64,000 nucleotides of DNA from NCBI RefSeq assembly GCF_003987065.1, contig NZ_PIPY01000006.1:1-64000 (forward strand). The letters run 5' to 3'. A model generated the notes under the pieces. It was not told the origin of the DNA and did no database searches. It saw only the letters and a program-made list of their open reading frames with translations. The position numbers were made by a program, and so were the translations under genes. This stretch comes from Pseudidiomarina insulisalsae (GTDB lineage Bacteria; Pseudomonadota; Gammaproteobacteria; Enterobacterales; Alteromonadaceae). Positions 1 through 8,921 of this stretch are shown piece by piece. Position 1 is the first letter of the stretch; each line of letters begins with the position of its first letter.

Positions 1-8
1 ACCAGTTT

Positions 9-126
9 TGCCTGGCGGCCATAGCGAAGTGGAACCACCTGACCCATTCCGAACTCAGTAGTGAAACGCTTCAGCGCCGATGGTAGTGTGGGGTCTCCCC
101 ATGTGAGAGTAGGACACCGCCAGGCT
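9..126 (+). rRNA. rrf: 5S ribosomal RNA
   Basis: This is the 5S RNA of the large ribosomal subunit. The sequence follows the enterobacterial 5S closely, including the block around 47-62 (CCGAACTCAGTAGTGAAAC) and the block around 78-115 (GATGGTAGTGTGGGGTCTCC and following). The terminal helix is visible as GCCTGGC at 10-16 pairing with GCCAGGC at 119-125. The length, about 118 nt, is normal. It must be the distal end of an rRNA operon whose 16S and 23S genes lie left of the window. The exact ends are set by analogy and could be off by one or two bases. Confidence 0.95.
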
Positions 127-136
127 TCAAATAGAG

Positions 137-167
137 AACCCCAGTCCCGATGGACTGGGGTTTTTTT
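137..167 (+). terminator. Intrinsic terminator of the rRNA operon
   Basis: A perfect 9-bp stem, CCCCAGTCC (139-147) with GGACTGGGG (152-160), closed by a 4-nt CGAT loop, is followed directly by seven T. It sits 10-12 nt after the 5S gene, where the rRNA operon should end. Confidence 0.93.
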
Positions 168-240
168 ATGCCTGTAAAACAGCAAACAGCGAATAGCGAA
201 CTTGCTCGCCTTTATCTGACCTCTGGTTTAAAATGCGGCT

Positions 241-1242
241 ATGATGAAACACCGTAGTAATATCTCATTAAAACCGTTACATAGCTTTCAGTTGCCGTAT
301 TACGCCAGCGAGGTTACCGAGATAACTTCTGAAGCTGAGCTTGAGCGCCTTGAAGGCGACTTTCTCGTGCTTGGTGAAGGCAGTAATACTATCTTCACTT
401 GCGACTTTGACAGACCCATTGTGCGAATTTTGCTGGACCATATTCACGTTGAGGAGTCAGCGGATTACTTTACCTTACGGGTCGGCGCAGGGGTTAACTG
501 GCACGCGCTGGTGAGCTATACCCTTGAACATACTATCCCTGGCTTTGAAAACTTAGCTTTGATTCCGGGCAGTGTCGGTGCGGCGCCGGTACAAAATATT
601 GGCGCTTATGGTGTTGAGGTTGGTGAATACATAAACTCAGTCAAGGCATGGGATCGTCAGACCCGGCGCTGGCATACGTTCAACCGAGAAAGCTGTGAGT
701 TTGCCTACCGGGACAGCATTTTTAAACGCAGCGCCGGTCGTTATCTGATTACCGAAGTTGAGTTTTGTATGCCCAAAGCATGGGTTGCGCGCTTAAACTA
801 TGGCGCGTTGAAGGAACTGCCTCCCAACGTCAGCGCTCAAGAGATCATGCAAGCGGTAATCGCTATCCGCAATAGTAAGTTACCAAACCCAGACATCATC
901 CCTAATGCCGGCAGCTTTTTTAAAAACCCGGTGATTGAGAAACTACAGTTTCTTGAATTGCAGGAGCGCTTTCCTGCTATCGCACATTATCCGGTTGCCG
1001 ATGGCAAGGTTAAGTTAGCCGCAGGTTGGCTTATCGATCAATTGGGCCTGAAAGGCTTTCGTTGTGGCGGTGCCGCGGTTCATGCTCAGCAAGCATTGGT
1101 TTTAGTGAATCAAAATCAGGCAAAAGGCGAAGATGTGCTGCAACTCGCCGGGACAATTCAGGCTCGGGTAGCCGAGGTATTTGGTGTTAACCTGGAAGCT
1201 GAAGTTAGACTAATGGACAGTAAAGGCCTAATGGACTTATGA
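241..1242 (+). CDS. murB: UDP-N-acetylenolpyruvoylglucosamine reductase MurB
   Basis: FAD- and NADPH-dependent cytoplasmic enzyme that reduces UDP-GlcNAc-enolpyruvate to UDP-MurNAc, the second committed step of peptidoglycan precursor synthesis. Visible signatures are the FAD-binding GEGSNT (45-50), the PGSVGAAPVQNIGAYG glycine-rich stretch, YRDSIFK of the type I (tyrosine-loop) form, NAGSFFKNP with the catalytic serine S225, and a C-terminal E321-V-R that matches the catalytic glutamate. At 333 residues it is full length. Two ATG codons lie in tandem (241 and 244) and neither has a convincing Shine-Dalgarno sequence, so the start could be one codon later. Its stop overlaps the birA start by 4 nt, so the two are probably translationally coupled. 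The location just after an rRNA operon and before birA is the same as in E. coli. Confidence 0.96.
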   Translation: MMKHRSNISLKPLHSFQLPYYASEVTEITSEAELERLEGDFLVLGEGSNTIFTCDFDRPIVRILLDHIHVEESADYFTLRVGAGVNWHALVSYTLEHTIPGFENLALIPGSVGAAPVQNIGAYGVEVGEYINSVKAWDRQTRRWHTFNRESCEFAYRDSIFKRSAGRYLITEVEFCMPKAWVARLNYGALKELPPNVSAQEIMQAVIAIRNSKLPNPDIIPNAGSFFKNPVIEKLQFLELQERFPAIAHYPVADGKVKLAAGWLIDQLGLKGFRCGGAAVHAQQALVLVNQNQAKGEDVLQLAGTIQARVAEVFGVNLEAEVRLMDSKGLMDL

Positions 1243-2237
1243 GCAAACGTAATGAACGGATGATCCGCGTTATCGAATTACTTGCCGATGGGGAATTTCA
1301 CTCGGGTGAGACCATTGGTGAACAGATTGGCGTGTCACGCACGGCAATCAGTCAGTATATCAAGGATATCCAGGCGCTGGGTCTCGATGTATTCAGAGTT
1401 ACCGGCAAAGGCTACAAGCTATCTCAAAGTATTGAGCTACTTGATGAAGCCAAAATTTCGACGGCGTTGACGGCGCTTTCCGAAAGTCAGGCTCCGGTAA
1501 CCTTGCAGCGTATTGTTGGCTCGACCAACGACAGTATGCGTGCCCGGCTACAAGCAGGGCAATTGCTAAAGGCCGGTGAAGTATTGTTAGCGGAAGCCCA
1601 AACCGCAGGCCGGGGGCGTCGGGGAAAAAGCTGGTACTCACCCTTTGCCACCAACTTATATCTGACCATGTACTGGCCGCTTAACCGGGGCATGTCGGCT
1701 GCTATGGGCCTGAGTATTCTGGTAGGTACGGTATTAGCCGAAACCATACGCGCTAGCGGCGTCAACGACGTCTCCCTGAAATGGCCCAATGACGTTTTAG
1801 TTGATGGTAAGAAATTGGCTGGCATTCTTATCGATCTGGAAGGCCAGGCGGTGGACAGCGCCCACGCTATCATTGGCGTTGGAGTCAATTTGTCGATGCC
1901 GGATTGGCTGGAGATGCCGATCGATCAACCCTGGACCGATCTGCAAAGCGAATTAAATAATCAGCCGCTGTTACGTAATGAGTGGGTGGCGAAATTTATT
2001 GCTGCACTGCGCGCAGCGCTTATGGAATTTGAGACGCATGGCCTGGCTCCATTTATCCGGCGTTGGCTGGATTTTGACGATCTTTATCAGCGACCAGTGA
2101 ATCTGGAATTCGGTGAGCGCAAGTTGCAGGGCATCGCTCAAGGTATCGCTGCCGACGGTGCTTTGTTAGTTGATGTTGCGGGACAAGTGAAAGCTTATCA
2201 CGCAGGAGAGGTAAGTTTACGATATGACCCCAGTTAA
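1239..2237 (+). CDS. birA: Bifunctional biotin-protein ligase / biotin operon repressor BirA
   Basis: Activates biotin as biotinyl-5'-AMP and attaches it to the biotin carboxyl carrier protein; in relatives with an N-terminal helix-turn-helix it also represses the biotin operon. Residues 1-65 hold the winged helix-turn-helix (IGVSRTAISQYIKDIQALG), the catalytic core carries GRGRRGKSW (biotin/AMP loop) and KWPNDVLVDGKKLAGIL, and a small SH3-like domain ends the protein. The 332-residue length matches the two-domain class, so a regulatory role is likely. No bio genes lie in the window to confirm the target. The start overlaps murB by 4 nt (ATGA) and the 3' end overlaps coaX by 14 nt. Confidence 0.95.
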   Translation: MSKRNERMIRVIELLADGEFHSGETIGEQIGVSRTAISQYIKDIQALGLDVFRVTGKGYKLSQSIELLDEAKISTALTALSESQAPVTLQRIVGSTNDSMRARLQAGQLLKAGEVLLAEAQTAGRGRRGKSWYSPFATNLYLTMYWPLNRGMSAAMGLSILVGTVLAETIRASGVNDVSLKWPNDVLVDGKKLAGILIDLEGQAVDSAHAIIGVGVNLSMPDWLEMPIDQPWTDLQSELNNQPLLRNEWVAKFIAALRAALMEFETHGLAPFIRRWLDFDDLYQRPVNLEFGERKLQGIAQGIAADGALLVDVAGQVKAYHAGEVSLRYDPS

Positions 2238-2961
2238 ATTACTGATAGATGCCGGGAACACACGCGTTAAGACCGCTTTAATGGATGCTGAAGGCCATAT
2301 TGAGCCGTGGTTTAATCAATCCTACGATGATCTCGAACAGTACCCGCTAAGCGACTCCCTGACCGATGTCTGGCTGGCACCAGTGGGTGGTAGCGTGCAG
2401 CAGCAACAGCTGAATAACTGGCTGAAAGATTTGCGCGAACGCGTTCATAACGTGGTGTCAGAGCGCACTGCATTTGGTGTCACCAACGCCTATGCAGAAC
2501 CCCTCAATTTGGGCGTGGATCGCTGGCTGGCGTTATTGGGCGCTTATAATGAGTTGGCTAAGCCGACGCTTATCATCGACGCCGGTACGGCGATTACCGT
2601 TGACTGGGTCGACGCGCAGGGGCAGCATCTGGGAGGCTGGATCACGCCGGGCGTCGAACTAATGCAAACCTCGGTAACGGCCCGGGCACCACGAGTCTTT
2701 GCTCATCAACAGCAAATGTGGGGCAGAGTAAATCAACTTGGCACCAGTACGCCGGATGGCCTGATGGATGGCTGCGTCAATATGTTTGCCGGACTGGTTC
2801 GGCAGGCATTACATGTCACTGAGGCAGAGTTGGACTGGTTTGATTTCCGCGTGCTTTTTAGTGGCGGGTCGACACCCTTATTACCCATGGACTTGAAACG
2901 TCGCGGTGAGCATCGCAGCGAACTGGTATTGCAGGGGCTTGCGCTTTATGCGGGGGCTTAA
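2224..2961 (+). CDS. coaX: Type III pantothenate kinase CoaX
   Basis: Phosphorylates pantothenate in the first step of coenzyme A synthesis. It belongs to the ASKHA fold: DAGNTRVKTAL (9-19) is the phosphate-binding loop, followed by GVDRWLALLGA and a second IDAGTAITVDW motif, all typical of CoaX and unlike the P-loop CoaA of E. coli. The length of 245 residues is normal. An AGGAG precedes the ATG at 2224. The gene begins inside the end of birA (14-nt overlap), so murB-birA-coaX looks like one operon, closed by the terminator at 2969-2995. Type III enzymes are generally not feedback-inhibited by CoA and usually need a monovalent cation (family knowledge). Confidence 0.94.
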   Translation: MTPVKLLIDAGNTRVKTALMDAEGHIEPWFNQSYDDLEQYPLSDSLTDVWLAPVGGSVQQQQLNNWLKDLRERVHNVVSERTAFGVTNAYAEPLNLGVDRWLALLGAYNELAKPTLIIDAGTAITVDWVDAQGQHLGGWITPGVELMQTSVTARAPRVFAHQQQMWGRVNQLGTSTPDGLMDGCVNMFAGLVRQALHVTEAELDWFDFRVLFSGGSTPLLPMDLKRRGEHRSELVLQGLALYAGA

Positions 2962-2968
2962 GGTAAAT

Positions 2969-2995
2969 AAAAAAGGCGCTCGAAGCGCCTTTTTT
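2969..2995. terminator. Bidirectional terminator between coaX and nspC
   Basis: GGCGCT (2975-2980) pairs with AGCGCC (2984-2989), with six A before and six T after, so the element reads as an A/U-flanked hairpin on both strands. It lies between two convergent genes and can end both transcripts. Confidence 0.9.
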
Positions 2996-3015
2996 AGTGA
3001 ACTGTGCATGCACTC

Positions 3016-4152
3016 TTAAGACAAACGGTCACGAAAGTCCTCGTACTCAAACTTACGCACCAGATCAAAGTTGCCGTCACGGCGCAGGATGCCGATAGAT
3101 GGATGCTCGACCCCATTAAAGAAAGAAGTCTTCACCATGGTGTAGTGCATCATGTCTTCAAAAATGATCCGTGATCCGGGTTTAAGCGGCTCAGCGAAAC
3201 TATAAAGACCAATCACATCGCCTGCCAAACAGGAGTTACCACCCAACTTATAGGTGTGGGCGAGTACGCCTGGCTCCCTGGCGTAGGTGATCGTCGGGCG
3301 ATAGGGCATCTCAAGCACGTCAGGCATATGCGCTGTCGCAGAAATATCGAGAATAGCAATCGCGCCTTCGTTTTCGACAATATCGACTACTTCGGCAACC
3401 AATGGCCCGGTTCGCCAGGCAACCGCTGAGCCCGGTTCCAGGATGATCTGTAAATCATAGGTCTCACGCAAGCGCTTGAGCTGCGCAATCAGGTGATCAA
3501 CGTCGTAACCTTCGCGCGTCATCAAATGCCCGCCACCGAGATTGAGCCACTTCATCTTCTTCAGCAGTGCACCAAACTTGGCTTCCACCGCTTGCAAGGT
3601 GCGTTCCAGTGCGTAGGAATCACACTCACACAAGTTGTGTACATGAAGGCCTTCAATACCGGTTAAGTCCGCCCCTTCAAGATCAGCGGCGCGAATACCG
3701 AGTCGTGAACCAGGCGCACTGGGATCATAAAGTTCGGTTTCTGCTTCCTGATGCTCAGGGTTAACCCGCAGGCCGGGCGATACACCTGAAGCTGCAACTT
3801 TTTCACGGTATGCTTGCCATTGCGTCAGACTGTTAAACGAAATGTGGTTAACCAACGGCAACAGCTCGTCTATATCACTCGCCTTGTATGCCGGCGCATA
3901 GGCGTGCACCTCGCGCTCAAATTCGTAAGCGGCAAGCTTTGCTTCCCAGACTGAGCTGGCGGTACAACCTTTCAGGTAGTTCCGCACCAGTGGGAAGGTA
4001 CTCCACATCGAGAAGCCCTTTAACGCCAGAATAATGTCGGCGCCGCTTTCGTCCTGAACCCGTTTCATCAGCTTAAGGTTGCGCTCCAGTAACGCCTCGT
4101 CACATACGTAACAAGGCGATGGGATCGCTGCAGATAAGTAAGGATGACTCAT
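3016..4152 (-). CDS. nspC: Carboxynorspermidine/carboxyspermidine decarboxylase NspC
   Basis: PLP enzyme of the alanine-racemase-fold decarboxylases; it converts carboxyspermidine or carboxynorspermidine to spermidine or norspermidine. The PLP lysine is K45 in ALKGFSMW; GGGHLMTREGYD and EPGSAVAWRTG are the phosphate-binding and glycine-rich stretches, and a CLAGD motif near the C terminus carries the substrate-site Cys/Asp pair. The 378-residue length is usual. It starts 4 nt after the stop of the upstream dehydrogenase gene, so the pair is one transcription unit. Whether the product is spermidine or norspermidine depends on the diamine supplied and cannot be read from this sequence. Confidence 0.94.
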   Translation of the reverse strand: MSHPYLSAAIPSPCYVCDEALLERNLKLMKRVQDESGADIILALKGFSMWSTFPLVRNYLKGCTASSVWEAKLAAYEFEREVHAYAPAYKASDIDELLPLVNHISFNSLTQWQAYREKVAASGVSPGLRVNPEHQEAETELYDPSAPGSRLGIRAADLEGADLTGIEGLHVHNLCECDSYALERTLQAVEAKFGALLKKMKWLNLGGGHLMTREGYDVDHLIAQLKRLRETYDLQIILEPGSAVAWRTGPLVAEVVDIVENEGAIAILDISATAHMPDVLEMPYRPTITYAREPGVLAHTYKLGGNSCLAGDVIGLYSFAEPLKPGSRIIFEDMMHYTMVKTSFFNGVEHPSIGILRRDGNFDLVRKFEYEDFRDRLS

Positions 4153-4156
4153 AACG

Positions 4157-5356
4157 TTAGCGCTTAAATGGCGATTCGCATTCGACCACGTGCCATGGCA
4201 GGCCGTATTTATTCAGGCGCTCCATAAACTCGTCAGGGTCGAATTGTTCCATATTCCAGACACCTGGTTGCATCCAGCGCTCTTGTAACATCATTGACGC
4301 GCCGATCATTGCAGGAACGCCAGTGGTATAAGAGACGGCCTGTGCACCTACTTCGGCATTACACATCGCGTGATCACAGTTATTAAAGATAAAGATGGTT
4401 TTCTCTTTACCGTCTTTGATACCAGTAACATAGGTACCAATACAGGTCATGCCGGTATACCCCTCAGCCAGCGAGCCCGGGTTAGGCAGAACCGCTTTCA
4501 GAAACTCCAGTGGAACGATTTTCTGGCCCTGGAATTCGACCGGCTCAATCGAAGTCATGCCGACATTTTCCAGCACCCGCAAATGGGTCAGATACTGGTC
4601 ACCAAAGGTCATCCAGAACCGTGCGCGCTTCAGCGTAGGGAAGTGCTTCACCAATGACTCAAGCTCTTCGTGGAAGAGCAGATAGGACGCACGAACGCCC
4701 ACGTTCGGATAGTCCAGATCTTCACGCACACTGATAGGGGCTGTTTCGTGCCACTCGCCATTTTCCCAGTACTTGCCGCGCTGGGTAATTTCACGAATAT
4801 TAATTTCAGGGTTGAAGTTGGTGGCAAACGCCTGACCGTGGTCACCACCATTACAGTCAACGATGTCGAGGTAGTGAATTTCATCAAAGTAATGCTTGGC
4901 AGCATAGGCGGTAAATACGTTGGTTACGCCCGGGTCAAAGCCTGCGCCAAGCAATGCCATAATGCCTTTTTCTTTGAAACGCTCGTGATAAGCCCACTGC
5001 CACGAATACTCGAACTTCGCTTCGTCTTTTGGCTCGTAATTCGCAGTGTCGAGGTAGTGGACGCCAGTTTCCAGACAGGCATCCATGATTGGCAGATCCT
5101 GATACGGTAAGGCAACGTTGATAACCAGTGCTGGCTCGACTTTGCGGATCAGTGCGGCAACTTCATCAGCATGGTCGGCATCGACCTGATACACACCAAC
5201 AACCCGATCTTTACCTGCTTCTTTCTGCAATGCTTCGCATTTAGACAGCGTACGGCTGGCAAGGTGAATCTCTGAAAAATACTCAGGCAACATTGCACAT
5301 TTTTTTACCACTACACCGGCAACGCCGCCAGCGCCAATAATCAGTACTCTTGACAT
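4157..5356 (-). CDS. Carboxynorspermidine/carboxyspermidine synthase (saccharopine dehydrogenase family)
   Basis: NAD(P)H-dependent enzyme that reductively condenses aspartate semialdehyde with a diamine (putrescine or diaminopropane) to the carboxy-triamine used by NspC next door. The N terminus has the Rossmann motif GAGGVAG (8-14), and the protein ends in the saccharopine-dehydrogenase-type C domain; 399 residues is typical. The immediate pairing with nspC separates it from true lysine-pathway saccharopine dehydrogenases. An AAGGG lies upstream of the ATG. An 83-nt gap separates it from tmcA, so it may have its own promoter or be read from further upstream. Confidence 0.92.
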   Translation of the reverse strand: MSRVLIIGAGGVAGVVVKKCAMLPEYFSEIHLASRTLSKCEALQKEAGKDRVVGVYQVDADHADEVAALIRKVEPALVINVALPYQDLPIMDACLETGVHYLDTANYEPKDEAKFEYSWQWAYHERFKEKGIMALLGAGFDPGVTNVFTAYAAKHYFDEIHYLDIVDCNGGDHGQAFATNFNPEINIREITQRGKYWENGEWHETAPISVREDLDYPNVGVRASYLLFHEELESLVKHFPTLKRARFWMTFGDQYLTHLRVLENVGMTSIEPVEFQGQKIVPLEFLKAVLPNPGSLAEGYTGMTCIGTYVTGIKDGKEKTIFIFNNCDHAMCNAEVGAQAVSYTTGVPAMIGASMMLQERWMQPGVWNMEQFDPDEFMERLNKYGLPWHVVECESPFKR

Positions 5357-5439
5357 GAAAACGACCCTTTTTTTGATTCCATAAACGGGTGACTTAAAGG
5401 CTGAAAGATAGCATATTTTTCAAAAAACAGCATCCGCTG

Positions 5440-7341
5440 TTAGCACCGGGACGCTGTCTGAGTTAAAAAATTGCTGGCTTCGCCGCGCAGCCACTGCTCA
5501 AGTTCAGCGCGACTTGCCTTCGCGTAAGCCTGGCTTAGCGCTGCGATACTAACTGTTGGATCAAACACGCTTTGTCGGTAATCAAACACCGGGTTCCGCT
5601 GCTGCAGCCATAACAGATACCAGGCAAAACGAACATTCGACAACGGCAGAAAACCGCGCACGAAGCCCTTAATAATAGCCTGGCAAATGGCGAACAGATC
5701 AGGTGCGACAGGATCGATCGTCGCGCCCTGTTGCCACGCAAGTTCAAGTGTTTGCAATTCGCCAAGCTGTTGTAACTGATGCTGCGCACGTGGAGTAAGC
5801 CCATATCCCCAAATCGCACTCACACTGCCGCTGGCAGGGTTCTTTTTCAGTCCGCGGCGTAATTCGCGGAAGTTGGTATGTTGCCAAAAACGCAGTACTT
5901 CAGCAGAGATGCCAAAACTGGTGCCCAACGCATCGAAGCCCTGGTTGCGTGCTGTGTCGGCTATGTGGCCGAGCATCGCTGTAGCGATGCCGTGTCGCCG
6001 CTGATCGGCGGCCACGGCAATACGTACCACGCGTAACCAGCGCCAGTTCAGGCATTGTGGTTGTTGACGGTAAAATCCGAGTGCCTGGGGCAGCAACTCG
6101 CCTTTCACCCGCCGGCGTCCTTCAACGACTGCGGCCTGGAGTTCGACGGGCAGCGGTCCCTCTGCCGCCAGCCAGCAGACTCCCACCAGCGTCGTGCCAT
6201 AAAAGCTCAGTAACAAACGTTGCCGGCTATCGTCGAGTAACAGACGTAAGTCATTGGGACTGCTCTGGTAGTGGGCTTCAAGCAATAGCGCCATGGTTTG
6301 CCGTAAATGTTCTTCGGTCAGCTCGCTGGCGTGACACTGCCGCAACGTCAGTACCTCGTTGCGCGCGTTGCCGGATTCTGAAACCGGCGCGGCCAGCAGC
6401 AAAACCTCATGGAGCCAGGGCTCACAATTGTCCGCTGGCGACCAACGTAATGGTGTCACCAGGCGATGCATGCGCACATCAGCATGATGTTGCAACCAGG
6501 CCACAAAACGCAGAACAAAGCCTTTTCCGCAGCCTTCGTAACCATCTACCGTGGTCGCAATAGCCCACACCTCATAATGTTCAATAAGCTGCTTCAAGAT
6601 GTGCAGAGGGAGCGCTGCAGCCTCATCAATGATAAGTCTTTGCCCGTAACTTTTGGTGTCGTGCAGTAACTTATCCCAGGCGCGAAACTGTACGCTAGCG
6701 CCGGCGTGTTGCAGCAAAGTGGTCACGGCCGCGGGCTGGGGAGCGGTGACCAGCAGCGGGGCTGCCGATGATAGGGTACGAGCCGCAAGCCCCAGTGCGG
6801 TGCTTTTACCGCGCCCCCTGTCGGCGACGATGACATGCGTCTGCTTCGGAGCCTCTTGTAGTTTCTTAATTAACTGTTGTTGCTCAGCGCTTGGGAAGCC
6901 GGGCGAATTCGCACCTGGAAGGTGTAGCTCAGGTGTGGTTTCAAGTTTCGCAATCAACTCCCGCCAATGGCTAAAACAGCAGACTAACGGGTAGCTCTGA
7001 GCATAACGGCACAAACGCTGCTGAAATGGTGAGGAATGGACTGGCAATATCAGCCACAAACAACCGCCACCTTCAACCGTACCGGCGAGTGCCGCCAGAG
7101 CGTCAGCATGAATAAGCTGCTGGAAATCCATCACCACATGTTGTTGGGTAAGCCCCAGATAATCGCGGTAACGATGCACGCGGGCATACTGCCCGGCAGC
7201 GTCGGCTAACCATAACGCGTCGCTTAGGAGAGCCTGTAACCGGGCGTGAATATGCGCTCGTTCATCAGCTGTGGCGGCAGAAAAAATAAAGACAGCACGT
7301 TGCCGTGCTGCCTTTAATTGCGTTAGCCACTGTTCGAGCAT
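5440..7341 (-). CDS. tmcA: tRNA(Met) cytidine acetyltransferase TmcA
   Basis: Uses acetyl-CoA and ATP to make N4-acetylcytidine at the wobble position of elongator tRNA-Met, which prevents misreading of AUA. Domains in order are an N-terminal DUF1726-like region, an RNA-helicase-like ATPase with Walker A ADRGRGKST (173-181) and Walker B LIIDEAAALP (236-245), a GNAT acetyltransferase with VAADQRRHGIATAM, and a C-terminal tRNA-binding region. At 633 residues it is somewhat shorter than E. coli TmcA (671). It begins 9 nt after the transporter gene, so the two are probably co-transcribed, although their functions are not obviously linked. Confidence 0.94.
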   Translation of the reverse strand: MLEQWLTQLKAARQRAVFIFSAATADERAHIHARLQALLSDALWLADAAGQYARVHRYRDYLGLTQQHVVMDFQQLIHADALAALAGTVEGGGCLWLILPVHSSPFQQRLCRYAQSYPLVCCFSHWRELIAKLETTPELHLPGANSPGFPSAEQQQLIKKLQEAPKQTHVIVADRGRGKSTALGLAARTLSSAAPLLVTAPQPAAVTTLLQHAGASVQFRAWDKLLHDTKSYGQRLIIDEAAALPLHILKQLIEHYEVWAIATTVDGYEGCGKGFVLRFVAWLQHHADVRMHRLVTPLRWSPADNCEPWLHEVLLLAAPVSESGNARNEVLTLRQCHASELTEEHLRQTMALLLEAHYQSSPNDLRLLLDDSRQRLLLSFYGTTLVGVCWLAAEGPLPVELQAAVVEGRRRVKGELLPQALGFYRQQPQCLNWRWLRVVRIAVAADQRRHGIATAMLGHIADTARNQGFDALGTSFGISAEVLRFWQHTNFRELRRGLKKNPASGSVSAIWGYGLTPRAQHQLQQLGELQTLELAWQQGATIDPVAPDLFAICQAIIKGFVRGFLPLSNVRFAWYLLWLQQRNPVFDYRQSVFDPTVSIAALSQAYAKASRAELEQWLRGEASNFLTQTASRC

Positions 7342-7350
7342 GGTGTTGCC

Positions 7351-8769
7351 TTACAGGAACGACACACCGAAGAACTTGGTTGCTACGGTATTGGCGAAGA
7401 TAATCGCAAGAATGACCGGTATAAAAGTACCAACAGAGAAATTCACGTACTTATGCAGCAACGATGTCTTATAAGCCGCGTTACCTTCACTCATCTCAGC
7501 AGTGAAGTTCTCGCGTTTCCAGCGGAAGCGGACAAACAGACAAATAAGCAAACCGTTTAACGGCAGAATCGTTTCGTAGAACACATCGACGATGACATCA
7601 AACAGAGACTTGTCCATACCTGCATAATGAGCAATTTTACTTACCCAGGGCAGCAGGCCAAACGAAGTGGCGGCTAACAAGGTGAGGACGGTAATCGCCA
7701 GTCCCATTACTAACAGTGCTTTTTTGCGCGAGACGTTATGGCGTTCCATAAACGATGAAGTTGGTACTTCAATGATCGAAACCAACGAAGTGATTGCCGC
7801 GACGAACGCAAGCAGGAAGAAAATAGCCGCTGCGACGCTGGCAAAGCCGTAGCCGACGATATCCGTCAACTGCATGAATATTTGTGGGAAGAACGAGAAA
7901 ATCATCGACACTGATGAATCACTCAGGCTTTCCGGGTTAGTCTCAGGGTAAATGGCAAAAATCGCCGGTAAGGTCATCAGGCCGGCGGTGAAAGCTACAG
8001 CAGTATCAGTCACTGCCACCAGTTTACCTGAGGTAACAATATCGTCACTACGACGGAAATAGGAGCCGTAAGTAATCAAAATACCCATACCTAAGGAGAG
8101 CGAGAAGAACGCCTGAGCCAAGGCCCCGTTAATGACGCTGCCATCGATCTTACTGAAATCAGGAACCAGGTAGAACTGAACCCCCGCCATGGCGTTATCC
8201 AGGGTAAGCACAAAGATAACCAGCAAAATCAGCATCAGGAACAGCGTCGGCATGAGAATTTTTGAGGCGCGCTCGATACCTTTACGTACCCCGCCAACCA
8301 GGATGAAGTTAATAATTACGGTAACTGCAACCAAATAGCCGACAAAGGAGTAATCGTTGACGAACTGACCGAAGTATTCTGGCTGCGCGATGAGCTCAAG
8401 ATTTCCCGATAAGGTCTGGAACAGATAGCCGAAAATCCAGACGGTAATGACCATATAGAAAACGGCGATCATAAAAGGCGTGAAAGTAGCTAACCAGCCG
8501 GCCAGTCGCCAGTGCGTCGTTTGTTGGCCAAGCTCGGCATAGGCTTTATAAGGGCTGTGCTGTGAGCGTCGGCCCAAGCCCATCTCGGCAAGCATCACTG
8601 GTAAACAAATGAAAGCCACAAACAAAGCATAAATAATCAAAAAGGCACCACCGCCGTTTTTGGTGGCAGCTACCGGAAAACCCACCAGGTTTCCAATACC
8701 AACGGCAGAGCCTGCGGCTGCAAGAATAAAGCCTATTTTCGAGCTGAAATGCTCGCGGGATGTACTCAT
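7351..8769 (-). CDS. Sodium-dependent transporter, neurotransmitter:sodium symporter (NSS) family
   Basis: Inner-membrane Na+-coupled symporter of the LeuT/NSS fold, probably for an amino acid or a related small molecule. The first helix carries the family signature AAAGSAVGIGNLVGFP (17-32), with the unwound glycine region that binds substrate and sodium, followed by NGGGAFLIIY. About eleven to twelve hydrophobic segments can be counted over 472 residues. Substrate cannot be predicted from sequence alone. In the minus strand an AAGG lies upstream of the ATG. It is the first gene of a minus-strand run (transporter, tmcA) and is divergent from alkB. Confidence 0.9.
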   Translation of the reverse strand: MSTSREHFSSKIGFILAAAGSAVGIGNLVGFPVAATKNGGGAFLIIYALFVAFICLPVMLAEMGLGRRSQHSPYKAYAELGQQTTHWRLAGWLATFTPFMIAVFYMVITVWIFGYLFQTLSGNLELIAQPEYFGQFVNDYSFVGYLVAVTVIINFILVGGVRKGIERASKILMPTLFLMLILLVIFVLTLDNAMAGVQFYLVPDFSKIDGSVINGALAQAFFSLSLGMGILITYGSYFRRSDDIVTSGKLVAVTDTAVAFTAGLMTLPAIFAIYPETNPESLSDSSVSMIFSFFPQIFMQLTDIVGYGFASVAAAIFFLLAFVAAITSLVSIIEVPTSSFMERHNVSRKKALLVMGLAITVLTLLAATSFGLLPWVSKIAHYAGMDKSLFDVIVDVFYETILPLNGLLICLFVRFRWKRENFTAEMSEGNAAYKTSLLHKYVNFSVGTFIPVILAIIFANTVATKFFGVSFL

Positions 8770-8921
8770 AACGGAGACCTTTGTTTATAGTTATTATGCG
8801 TTGAGTAAATCGGAGCATAGGTGCTTGCCCAACTGTGCCTGCCGCCCGGACCCCGAAAGTTATTCGCTCAATCCTAGCGTATGACGTAAAATGCGGCAAG
8901 CACCAACAGCTGAAGAAAGCG

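Noticed and set aside
202-234. TTGCTC and TAAAAT before murB as a promoter
   Set aside because: The spacer of 21 bp is too long and the start point would fall on the ATG itself.
6057-6563. 168-residue open frame opposite tmcA
   Set aside because: Arg/Pro/Ser-rich shadow of a conserved gene on the other strand, with no ribosome-binding site or recognisable domain.
8835-8921. N-terminal extension of alkB
   Set aside because: No counterpart in AlkB; the start at 8922 gives the exact 216-residue length.
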